From Chelonoidis abingdonii (Eukaryota > Chordata > Testudines > Testudinidae), in the NCBI RefSeq assembly GCF_003597395.2, contig NC_133782.1, positions 4,708,513 through 4,772,512 on the forward strand: a stretch of DNA of 64,000 bases, in the 5' to 3' direction. Below are positions 12,501 to 24,500 of the stretch, piece after piece. Position 1 is the first letter of the stretch. Every line of letters starts with the position of its first letter. The translations under genes and the position numbers were made by a program. The notes below the pieces were generated by a model. That model worked only from the letters and a program-made list of their open reading frames with translations, made no database searches and was not told the DNA's origin.

Positions 12501-15500
12501 ACCCCAAAATACAAAACAAAAAACCACCAAAGAAGGAGCGGGACTCTGGCAGGAGATATCGTGGAGAGGGCCCAATGCAACAGCTTTAGAATTCAAATCC
12601 AGATCTGAATTGCACAGCTGGCCCCCAGACTCAGTGATGAACCCCCTCAAGGCTCCTGATCCCCAAACTCTGGGAAAGCCTCAATCCAAACCTGGGCTAG
12701 CAATTCCTGGACCTGGGTCTCGCTGCTGTGCCAACATGTCCATATTGCACTACGTAGACCATCCGACTGGGGTCTGTGGCTTGACCTCTTTCCACACTGC
12801 AAAATGACAGGGCTTGGACTCGAGTCACAGCAGGACTTGGGCTCTGACCCACCGCCCTGGCAGAGTCCTAGCACCTGGATCCTGAGTACTTGCTGATCTG
12901 AGCCAGACTGACGTGTGTGTGGATGGAAGAGGGGCTTGGGCTCAAATCTGAGTCAGAGCCCGGGCTTCATGTGCTATGTAGACACACCCTGAATCGCCAG
13001 CTCCCTCCAGTCCCGCTCCCTCCCACCAGCTCCCTCCAGTCCCGCTCCCTCCCACCAGCCCCCTCCAGTCCCGCTCCCTCTCAGTCAAGCTCCCTTCAGT
13101 TCCACTCCCTCTCAGCCAAGCGCGGAGACGTGTCCTGCCTTGGATGGAAGCTGGTGAGGGTGAGATGAGGGTCAGCGAATGTGCACCTGTCTGCACCCAG
13201 ATGCCCACACACCAGCACTATTATTTTATTAAATAAGGGATAAATGATCCATCCCAGCTGTTAGACCGGTTCCTTGGCATGTAGAGGTGTGTGGCACCCC
13301 AGTGTCTCCACTCACACCTAGTGCAATGGCAGGAAAAATCAGGAGTTCTTACTCGCTTAGTTTCAGGTACCAGGTCCTCCTTCATCCTTCGTTTGGTCCA
13401 GTCCTTGGCCAGTTCGTCCTCAGCTATCTCCTGCAGGTGGAAGACTGCTACTTGGGCTGATGTGCGCCGGATTCTACCACTAGGAGTCCTCTCAAAATCT
13501 TCTACTGGGCTGGCCTCTGGCTTCACCTCTGGCTCTTTGGGAGGCTGAAATACGGAAAGGATTAGGAAAGAGAATGGCTAGCAGCTGTGAGAGGGAAGAC
13601 CTATGACAAAAGGAAAGTCTTCTTATCACTGGTGCAGGGAAGTTCAGCTCTTGCCTTTGGAAGCTTTCAGGGCCTGTGTATTTGTACGCCAGCTTTTGCA
13701 CACCCCACTGATTGCACTGCATGTTGCAAAGAAACTGTCACACACAGGTAAGTTTTGGGCTTGCAAAACGCTAAGGGCACTTTCCCAGGCCTTCTCCGCA
13801 AACATGCAAAATTAGAGGCTGGAGGCTGCAAATCTGGCCCTCTAACTGGAGTGAAGCTTCCTTCTGAACAGAGCTAGAAGTCTAACTTCTTGAGTGAGAT
13901 GGTATTTTAACCCTAGCTGTGTTCCCACATATAGTAAAGCCTCAGTCTGAACAAGTTACAGCAGTGAGTGACTGTCCCATCAGTAGAGTTCAACAAAATA
14001 TATGAAACACTGACTTAGGCCACGTCTACACTACGGGATAAAATCGAATTTGCTAAAATCGGTTTTATAAAACTGATATTATAAATTCGATTTCATGAGG
14101 CCACACTAGGCACAGTAATTCGGCGTTGTGCGTCCATGCTCCGAGGCTAACGTCGATTTCTGAAGTTGCATTGTGGGTAGCTCTTCCGCAGCTATCTCAT
14201 ATTCCCCGCAGTCCCCCCGCCCTTGGAATTCTGGGTTGAATCTTAATTGTCGCGGGGGGTTCTGGGTAAATGTCGTCATCATCCTCCTCGGAAACACATC
14301 AGCTGCAATCTTTCGCGCCGTTTTTTCCCTGGGATTGCCCTGGCAGATGCCATAGCACGGCAACCATGGAGCCCGTTCAGCTTTTTTTTTTTCCGGCCCG
14401 TATGAATACTGGATGCCGTGGAGAGAGAGGCGATACTCCAGCGCTACACAGCAGCATTCACTTGCTTTTGCAATGATAGCAGAGACGGTTACGTCGTCTT
14501 CTGTACTGTCTACTGCCGGAGTAAACTGGCAATGAGATGAGGTTATCTCTCCCTCTCTGTACTGTCCGCTGCTATCATGAGTGCCCCTGCTGAAAATTTT
14601 TCGAAACAAATTGGGATTGACTCACTTGGGACTGAGTCAATCCCTCCTTATGGTTCTAAAAAGAGAGTCAGTCCTGCCTAGAATAAGAGGCAAGTGTATT
14701 AGAGGACCAGTGTATCAGAGCACAGCTGTCCGTGTCAGTATTCCAGGGGTGCCCCTTCAACAACCGCACCCATTGCTTCCCCCCTCCCCCAACCTTCCTG
14801 GGCTAAACCGTGGCAGTGTCCCCCTCCCCCATTTGGTCATGAAGTTATAAAGAATGCAGGAAAAAGAAACAGAGACTTGGAGGCAGCCTCCTGGGGCTAT
14901 GACAGTCCAGGCAGTACAGAATCTTTCTTCTTTACACAGGAAAGGAGGGGGCTGATGAAGTTCAGCCCCCAGTTGCTATGATGAAGACGGTTACCAGCCC
15001 GTTCTGGACCACTACGGGTAACTGGGTTCAGTCATTCCCCACTTTTACTCAGGCGCCCCCAGCCAGCCTCACCTGGGCAGCCAGGAGCATCACGGGCTGA
15101 TGGCGCGACGGATATCAGTCATTCTATGTACCGTTCTACACGGGAGGGGGAGAGAGCGATACTGCTCTCACTGCTGCAGCATCGCGTGTACCAGCAGCAT
15201 TCAGTACACATAGGGTGACATTGAAATAGTCAAGGATGTGATTTCTTTCCCTTTCTTTCACGTGGTGGGGGGAAAGAACTGAGGAGCTGTTCCCTGAACA
15301 CGCAGACACTGTGTTTGAAGCTAGCACAGACATTGGGAGCTCAGCGAAGAATGCAATACTTTCAGAGACTGCTGTGGACTGTGGGATAGTGGAGTCCTCA
15401 GTACCCCCCCCCCCATGAGCGTCCATTTGAGTCTCTGCTCCTTGACGCTTGTCAGCAGCGCTGTGTATCTGGAGATTTTTTTTCAAACGCTTTGGCTTTG

Positions 15501-18500
15501 TTGTTCTGTAACGAGCTCTGATACAAGATTTGTCTCCCCATACAGCGATCAGATCTAGTATCTCCCGTCGGTCCATGCTGGAGCTCTTTTTGGATTTGAG
15601 ACTGCATCGCCACCGTGCTGATCAGAGCTCCACGCTGGGCAAGCAGGAAATGTAATTCTAAAGTTCGCGGGGCTTTTTCCTGTTTTACGCTGCCGTCTGC
15701 ATCGAGTTCAGACTGCTGTCCAGAGGTGTCAGTGTCTTGCACTCTGGGATACCGCCTGGAGGCCAATACGTCGATTTCCGTCCACTAACTGTAATTCCGA
15801 ATTGTTAATATCGAATTAGCGCTACTCCTCTCGTCGGGTGTGAGGTACAGAAATCGATTTAAAGAGCCCTTTATATCGATGTAAAGGGCGTTGAAGTGTG
15901 GACGGGTACAGCGTTAAATCGATTTAACAGCCATTAAATCGATTTAAACGCGTAGTGTAGAGCAGGCCTTAGTGTACGCCTACACTGGAGCTGCAGGTGT
16001 AATTTCTAGCTCACGTGGATCTCATCAAGCCAGCGCACTAAAACTTGCCATGTAGACACACTGGTGTAGGAGGTGGGATCGGCTGGGTGAGTACCATCCC
16101 GCCCGGGGCCCTAGCTAGCCCGCGCTGCTGCTACACTGCTACTTTTAGCACATTAGCTTGCTCACCGATAGCACGTATATGTTGAGCTAAGATAGAAGTT
16201 ACACCTCCAGCTCCAGGATAGATGGACCCTCAGAAGTCAGTTCTACCAGCCTTACTCATACTGAGCAGCAGGCACTCACAAGAATAGCCTCCAGTGGGGA
16301 CTCTCTTCGGGTTTGTGATGGGGTGGGTTCATGTCCGATCAGAGGATAGTTTCACGTTCAAATTACATGTCTGACTGAACATTTAAATAGGCAGTGAGAT
16401 GTGTGTACACAACAGCAGAGAACTGAAGCTTCATTTGACTCTTGTTGTTCCACTCTGGAACTTTTCTCATCTGTCTCAAAACTCCAAGATAGTGTTTAAA
16501 GAAGTTAGGGACAGTTTGGCCCCATTGTAATGAGAGTTTCCTGCTGCCCTATGAACATAACGTGGGCTTTGGGGGTTTGCTGCACCTACCGCACTATCTG
16601 CTTAAGTGAACAGAGAACAAGCTTTAACAATCAGCCTTGCTCTCGAGTCTCACCGAAGAAGCGTGCTCCGACCGCATGTGGTAGTCATGTCCTGCCTTGG
16701 ATTTATACTTCTTCCTGCAATGTGGGCAGGTGAATATGGGCTTCTCCACTTCAGAGGGCTGCTTCCCACACCGTTTCTGGTGGTACTGGTACCCCATCAG
16801 ACTGGAAAAGTTGGCTGTGCACCCCTATGGAGATGGGAACAAGAGAGGGTTAGATGGTGCATTCACTGCACATGCATGCAAACAGGCTGAAAGGATCATA
16901 GCTCCATCACTCCAACATTTCAAGGAGGAACACATCAGTACCATCTACCATGCTGTTCTGCACCTTCACAGCATGGCCCCTGGACTTCCCCATTAACTCC
17001 TGTGGGAGCTGCAAACCACAGGCAGCTGCACCTTCCCCGCAACCTCTCTCTAACTAGTCTGGGAGGTGTCTTATCACGTCCTTCATTTTGCGCAAGGATG
17101 TTGTGCCCCAAACCCATTCTGCTTGTTGCCCTGGAAATGGAGCAGACATTCCTCACTTTCTGGGGAATCTCTCCTAGTTTACTTCCCTAAGACTGCAGCT
17201 CTGCCAGCTGGCATGCTCCACCTCCCATACGATTCTGTACCATCCACCAAACCCGTCAAAGGCACAATTCTGAGACCTGGGTTCAGGGCAACCTGAGCTC
17301 TCCGCTTGTTTAGAGCACGCACAGGTCAAAGGAAAGGCGCCTGCCCAGTGGACACCTTCGTTCCAAAACATCTTCAAAAAATTACATTTAGCCTCAGACA
17401 TGAAGAAGTAGAGGGAGGAGACCAGTCTGGGCTTGACTTGTGCCCCCTGCAGCACTTCAGCACCCGGTGCGAGGATTCTCAGAATCACGTATGACAGACA
17501 GGGTGAAAAGTGTACATCTTGGGGCAGAGAGAACTGCTGCATGTGGGACCAACCTGGCAAACCCTTCATAGCCAATTATTTTGCCCCTTTACCTGTTCCC
17601 AACGTTCTTGTTCCCAATGTACACTGTACATGTAATTGCAGCTATTCACTGAAGTTCTTCAGTGAATAATTCTTGCCCCAGAGCTTGCTTGTGAGCAGTT
17701 CGTTGGTCGTGAGTATTCAACATTTCCACTGGATGGGTTAGATACGATTGGACATGCTGGCCCACGTGTTATGTCTCTGTTCCCTGACCGGAGGAGATTC
17801 AGGGCAGATACTTGAGTTTACCAGTTGGGAATTCCCCTTCTGTGAATATTCCTCAACCTCCCTGTTTCCGTGATCATTCCTGCCAGGAACTGACAGATTG
17901 CACACACGCCCGGGGAGAACTGAGCTGCAGCGAATTCATTTTAAAACGCCCACAGACACAGAGACGTCTCTGGCTGCCTCTGTATCTGGGTTCTTTATTC
18001 CTTTCATCCTTTTGCAGAACGATAAGTAGGAATTGTTCTTATACCTCGTTGGGGCATTTCAGTTTCCCCATCTGCTTTAGCACTTTCCTCAGCCTTTCAC
18101 GCTCTTCCTGTTCACCAACTCCAGCAGTTTCCACAGGACCAGGCTGGAAACAAGGAAGTAACAGAAGCGACAGAGTCAGCCATTCACTCATGTCCTCTGT
18201 GCCCTGACTGCTGTTGCAAACTTTGCCCTCACAAGAAATTACTCTCTCTGAACTCTTAGAGGAGAGTCTCCGGTTAAAAATCATGGGCTGGATTCTCCAT
18301 AGTTTCAATGCCCTTGAAACTGCTTGCTTAATTTGCCCATAAGGTTAGCATGTGTTTGCATGCAAACGGCTAATTTGAAAATCCATATGCAACTCAAAAG
18401 TGAAAAAATCTGCTTTTACAATAGACCACAGGAGACAGATTCACAACAAAAAGGCAATACGGAATTGGTAAATTCAGGACATACAGAAAATACAGTTATG

Positions 18501-21500
18501 TCTTGCCCTGGCCTCCCAGAAACACAGGACCAGATTTTTAAGAGCAGCCTCAAAAAGTTTGTGCCTGCCAGCTTTTGTGCGCACAGATAAGTTCCTGTGC
18601 AAACCCCACATTTGCATGTCCTAGGTAGACTTGGTTGCATGCCCTGTGGGGGGTTACATGCCCAATTATGTGATTCCTGCAAGTAACTATTCATTTCCCA
18701 TGGTTTTGCAAGCACAATTTTGGAGGCAGAGTTTAGGCACTTTGAAAATTTGGCTCCACAATTTTGCAATTTTAGTCTTTTCTGGTCATGCTATGACATG
18801 CGGAGTCCAGTGGATGTCCGTGCTGTATATGTGGATATACGCTGTGTATTAAGGACTGACAGTGCTCAGTACAGGGAAATCAGGGCATGGTGCAGATCTG
18901 GATTGAGGTACACGTTGGGAGCTGCATGTGAGATGGTGGAAGGCCAGTGCTTCCAGCCCTTTGTTTGCATAAGCACCAAATTCACCATTTAAAAAAAAGA
19001 ATTGTTTCTTCATTCATCTTCTTCACCTGCATCTCCCGGAGACAGAGAGAATGAAAACTGGAGATATCAGTGTGTGCTCTGGGAGCCCTTACCTTGTTGA
19101 CATGCTCGGCCATGGTGTGATAGTTTAGCCCAGCTTTGGACTTGAATTGCTTTTTGCAGTGTTGACATTTCAAGGCATCCTGCAGCTGAACAGATTAAAG
19201 TTCATTTCATTTTTTATTTCCCAATGAGTGCATTCTGCCTCAACCCAACAGGGAACACTTGATGCAGGCCCCACAAGATGACATTTTGAAAGCTACTGAA
19301 TGATGCTGGACCTGAACCAGAACCTTAAAGCAGAACCCCAGCCCTGGGATCCAGTCTGAGCTGGCAGCTTTATCCTCTCTCTCCAATGCACCAAATGTGG
19401 ATTTCTAATCCTCATGCCCCAAACTTTGGAGAAGTTTGATTTCAGGCCTGGATTTTCAACCCTCCAGACTTGGATGCACTTGAACCTGGGGTCTCAGTTC
19501 AGCTTATTTGAGGGATACAAAACGTAGATCTACTGGTCTCGTAGAAACTGCGCTCTGCAGACACCTGTAATCATGATGAGTCCTGGAATGTGATATACTC
19601 CCCTCTGCTACTGAACTGTCCAAAACTGAAGAACTATTTGAAAATGTCACCGAGATTTCATCAGCAGAATAGTTTCATGAGACTCTTACTCTGCCATACG
19701 ACCCCTGACTCTGCATTACATGTGGCCTGTTAAAAGATGCAATGAAAATGAGCTACTCTGCATTGCAACTGCTATCCCGCTGATGGACAAGCAGAATCTA
19801 CAAAGCGATTAAGCACATATTGACTTCCACTGAGGTGAATATCAAGATTTATCGACCCCAGAGGCAAATACGCACCACAGTGAACCAAGGGACAGCAAGT
19901 CCAGATAGCCACCAAAACGAAAAGTCAATGCATGTCATTCTTCCAGTCATTCACACAGCTGCCATTTAACTGTATAAAGTGTAGGGGGTTACCTCATAGG
20001 AAAACACCAGCTCCTAAACCATCTCCCTTCCCGGCTACTGGCATAGTGCCCAGGAGATCTCTGGCTGCCATATCAGGTCCTTGTGGCTAGTGGAAATTGA
20101 TTCAAGTCAGAGCAGGTCCAATCTACACTGAGGAGCAGGTGGGCCCACAGCTGGCTAGGATCGGGGGAGCAGAAAACTTCTTTTGCACCCCCATCCTGGG
20201 CTGAGCTCCTCAGCCACAGCAGAGGATCTGGGTCTATAATTCCATCATGGGAGATTCTCCTGACATCAGAAACCACGAAGAAGAGCCCTAGGTAAGGTCA
20301 AAACTTCCAGCAACAGAAGTTAGTCCAATAAAAGATATTGCCCACCCCCTCCACCTCGTCTCTAAAATATCCTGGGACCAACATGGCTCCAACACCACTG
20401 CAAACCATAAACCATGGCTAAATCACGCCCAAATTGGCCAGATTCAATTCTTCCAGAAGTGATGGGAGCGCCAGCTATGGGCTATCAGCGAGCACCACAG
20501 GATGGTGCCCCTCTGAATGGCCCAGCAGGCAGCAAGAGTCCCAGCTACCTGATCTGCACAGCCACATGCCTGTTTACATGTGGAAAGGCAAGTTTTACTG
20601 CTCTCACATGGATTCACACATCAAGCAGGCTGGCCGGTCTCATGGCCCTTTACATTACCCACTGGTCTAGGGAGACCTTCACAAAGCACACTGTAAATGT
20701 AACAGAGAATGGATGAAATCTGGATGCCACTGAGAGTTTTGCAATTGACTTCAACAGAGTCAGTGGTCAGAACTGATCCTATGTCATCCTTCTATTAGAA
20801 TGGACTTCTTCTAACCCACCAGGAGCCTGAGAAAGATGGAATCGGTTTGTCCGATGGATGCTGATGCAGAGGAGAGTCAGCTTTTCACGGTACCATTACT
20901 GACCGACACTACTTTGACTGGCTTACTAAACACACCTAGTTGCCCCAAAGTCTGGCCTCAGTAGCATGCATACAATGGGTATCAATGCATACGCAGCAGT
21001 GGAGGTGTTACACAGCTGCAACTCCGGGTGTGTCGAGACAATAAGAAAACAGCTTATGCAAAAATGTACTGGCCCAGTTTCTTAAAACTTTTGGGGCATC
21101 TTTATGGGTGTAATTACTGCAACTGTGTGTCCAAATTGGGGATTTGCTGGGAAAAAACGATGCAATTATCCAACGTGTGCACTCAAGGGCAGTACCCGCA
21201 CACACAAATTAGGCACAAACGCTGTGTGTGCAGTCGCATGCCTAAACAGTTTGAAAAGCAGGCACTCATCTTATGCTTTAAACGGATTCTGAGTAAGTTG
21301 GTTTTTCAGAGACTGAAGTTTAACAGGCCACATTTTAATACAGAGATGCTCTCTTCCACACCTCCACTTGCATTCATTATCCAGGGAACCACCTCCACCC
21401 CTTGACAATGCCTAAGGTCTCCTGTGCCGCAATATCCCACATGGAAAAGTAGGAGTACAGAGGCACTGAGCGCGTGTTTGCCTTATTTTAAATACAATTT

Positions 21501-24500
21501 AAATCCAGACGGGGTGTTTTGCTGAGAGATGTGCGCGACCACAACCACAAGTTATTGGGCTCAGTGCACGAATGTCCCATAGTGAAACTCCTTGTGTTAC
21601 GCAGGAGGTCAGATTAGATGATCTCCATGGGCATGTCTGCCATAAAAATCTATTAATTTAGCAGCTGGAAATGAAGGTGGAGAAGCCAGCCTGAAGCGCC
21701 TAGTCAGCTGTCTGGAGACAACCAGTAGGTGTCCCACGGCTTGAGGTTTAGCGAGCACCAATATCAGTTAGAGAAGAGTCATTAATTGTTAATTAACAAA
21801 CAAGAGCAAGGATGGCCCAGTGGTTAGGGCACCCATCTAAGCCTTGAGAGCCCCAGGTTCAATTCCCTGCCCTTCCACAGACTTTGTGTGTGACCACGGG
21901 CAAGATCCTGAGCTTTTCTGTTCCTCAGTTCCCCCTCTGAACAGTGAGGACAATAGCATCACCTTATCTCACAGGGGTGTTGTGAAGGTAAATCCATTAA
22001 AAACTGATGCGCTCTGAGGTCTGCTGATGAACAGTGCTCCATAAGAGGTAGGTATTTGTTATTATTAATAATTTCATCTTGGGTGTGCAAATCTCTTCCC
22101 CACCAGAATAAATTAGCTCAACTTGACCATTGCGAGCACCTACTTTTTGACAGACGTCCATGTGCTTTTTGAGCCCAACAATGGTTTTCCTGGTTATAAT
22201 GCCACACGTAGGACAGGCAACTTCTCCTTTCTCATTGATCTCCCGCTGCCATTGGTCCTCTGGGTTTGCTAGAGGGCGGGGAAAAAAAGCAAAACAGGTA
22301 AAAAGGTTGATGCTAGAAGGACAGCACTTTTTCCAGAGTAAAGCCCTTCCCAGGATTCATGAATAAGCGAATCATCAAGGTTCGAAAGGTTGGAAGCCGC
22401 TGAAGTAGTCAAATGCAACAAATCATCCACAGAAGAGCCCCCAAATTGCAGACCACATTTCCAAAATTACAGGGGCAAAAATGCAGTTGGATGCCTAATT
22501 TGCATATAAAATTATTGCAATGACCTGGGAAAACAGAGCCATTTGCACAGAGCAGTTTGATTTGCATGCCCATTATTGTGCGCAGTGGGGAAAAACGAAT
22601 ATTTCCAATATCTGGTCTTGTTGGGAAGCTTCTGCACTTTGGTAATTCATGCACCAGGGTGTCCCTGTTTCATGCACGGAGTCAGGCTGCTAGGCCATGT
22701 GATTGCAATGGGGATTACAAACCCCATAACGAGCATAGGCAGAAGGGAGAGATCAGGTTGACCACAGCCCAGCACAGCTGCAGACTTGCCGATCATGGAG
22801 GCATGCACCCTCAGCTGGGACCAATAAGGAAAACAAGCCCAGCTATAAAGGAAGCAGAACAGAGGAAGATGAGGATGCTGAAAGGACTGGGATAGCTGAG
22901 GGGTAACAGCTCCATACCGGTCTGCCTCTAAGAAACTGAGAGAGACACAAAGGAACACTGCAGCCCTGGAGTTTAAGAACTGACTGACTCATTTCAGATT
23001 AAGTTGAGATGAACAGAGGGAGACCAGAATCATGTCTCCCCAGATATGGACGGGCAACAGAGCTTGCTTACACACACCAGGTGTGATCATCATCAGATCC
23101 TTTTAATGCTCTGACAGGTATGGCTCAGACTTGGTTAAGTAGGTAGTTTATACACAGCACTACCCAGTGGCTGAACAGTACAATACAGTTTAGCATTACA
23201 TCTCCCCCTTTAAGTTCTACATGCCTACCATTTCCCATAGTTACATTATCATGCTACCTTTGTAGTTCAGTACAGATCAATCTATTGCATGTTGCAGAAT
23301 CATACTGGTTTTCTGATTACATGACCCAAAAATTTAACAACCTGTTCATCTGGCTGTCCATTAGTTGCAATGACTGGCTGTGGTTGGTTTGGAATCCTAG
23401 ATTCTTCTTCTTCTTCTGCATCTGTCATTTGCAGTGTTGCTCTGCGCTGTTCTTTCTGAAGAGCAAACTGGAGACGTCAACCGTTTCTGCTGAACTCTTC
23501 ACTGTCGGTCTTGAATCACATATGATCGAGTTTTTCTCTGAGACAGCTGACGTTGCCCATCCTTCTTCTGCATCCAATTTGACATGAACATGGTCACCTG
23601 GTTCTAGATGTGGCCATTCTCTGAGTGGTATCTGCTGTAGAAGTTGTTCATAAGCTCTTTTAGATTTTTTACCTGATTTGGCTACTGTCTTCATGTCTGA
23701 CCACTTTGGAGATAGGGTTTTTTCCAAAGTTGGAAGAGAACTTTTGTGATGGTCTTTCTGTCAGGAGTTGTGCTGGACTATATCCAGTATCTGCTACTGG
23801 TGTCGATCTGTAACTCAGAAGAGCAAGAATGGATCTTCCTGCTGTAGGATTTTCCTGGCTGTCTGTACAGCTCTCTCACCTCTCCATTTGCTTGTGGGTA
23901 ATGTGGGCTCCTAGTAATAGCATCAAAATCATGTGTTGTTTGGAATGACTTAAATTCTGCTGCAGTAAACTGTAGTCCACTGTCCGTCACTAGTTGTTCT
24001 GGAATACTGAAGTGAACAAAAGTGGTACTTCAGTTTCTCAATAACAATGTGACCTGTTATGTCTTTCAAGTACATTATTTCAGTATACCTGGAAACAGTC
24101 CACAAGCACCAGCTAATTATGTCCTCTGAATCTGCATAAATCTGCAGCTAATCTCTTCCCAGGTCTCTCAGGAAGTGGTGGCTGTACACTGTATGGCTCA
24201 GCATTGTCTCATGTTGATTTGAACTGGATCTCCTTTCAAAAGTTCAGTATCAACAAATCCTCTATAGAGTTCTGACTTCCACCTTTCTTACTAGGCCCAT
24301 CATGGCAGTCGCCTTTCGGCTGAGAAGGTTGTTGGTCTTTGATCACACACACTCTGAATGCAAAGCTTTTGTCTTTGTAAATTATTTCTGTGATGAACTG
24401 TCCCATGCAGTTCAGAATCCCTGGAGGGCTACTCAGAGCTGAGTCAGGTGACTTCAGCTCTGGCCTGGGACAGGCTGAAGGTGATTGTAAGTCCTTTCTG

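Larger units (their letters stand above)
7017..13352 (-). other. ZNF512B: ZNF512B intron 13
   Basis: It contains CATGCA-rich repeat (7700-8070), a MITE-like repeat (9719), the family A MITE (10953), a GTCTACACTA repeat (11593) and the 29-bp tandem repeat (12997). Other stretches, such as 8080-9700 and 9850-10950, show nothing assignable. Confidence 0.85.
13545..16653 (-). other. ZNF512B: ZNF512B intron 12
   Basis: About two thirds is transposon: the Harbinger-like element (14018-15968) and the abutting MITE (15974-16226). The rest is plain intronic sequence. Confidence 0.85.
19186..22143 (-). other. ZNF512B: ZNF512B intron 9
   Basis: It contains a family D repeat (20315), CATGCA-rich repeat (21040-21260), a CR1 tail (21602) and a MIR copy (21810). 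The stretch 19200-20300 shows nothing assignable. Confidence 0.85.

Noticed and set aside
12997..13115. Possible CRISPR-like array (29-bp period)
   Set aside because: Units are directly adjacent with no unique spacers, and the host is a vertebrate.
14106..14609. 167-codon minus-strand frame in the Harbinger-like element as a gene
   Set aside because: It lies wholly inside the transposon, has no recognised domain and no splice or conservation support.
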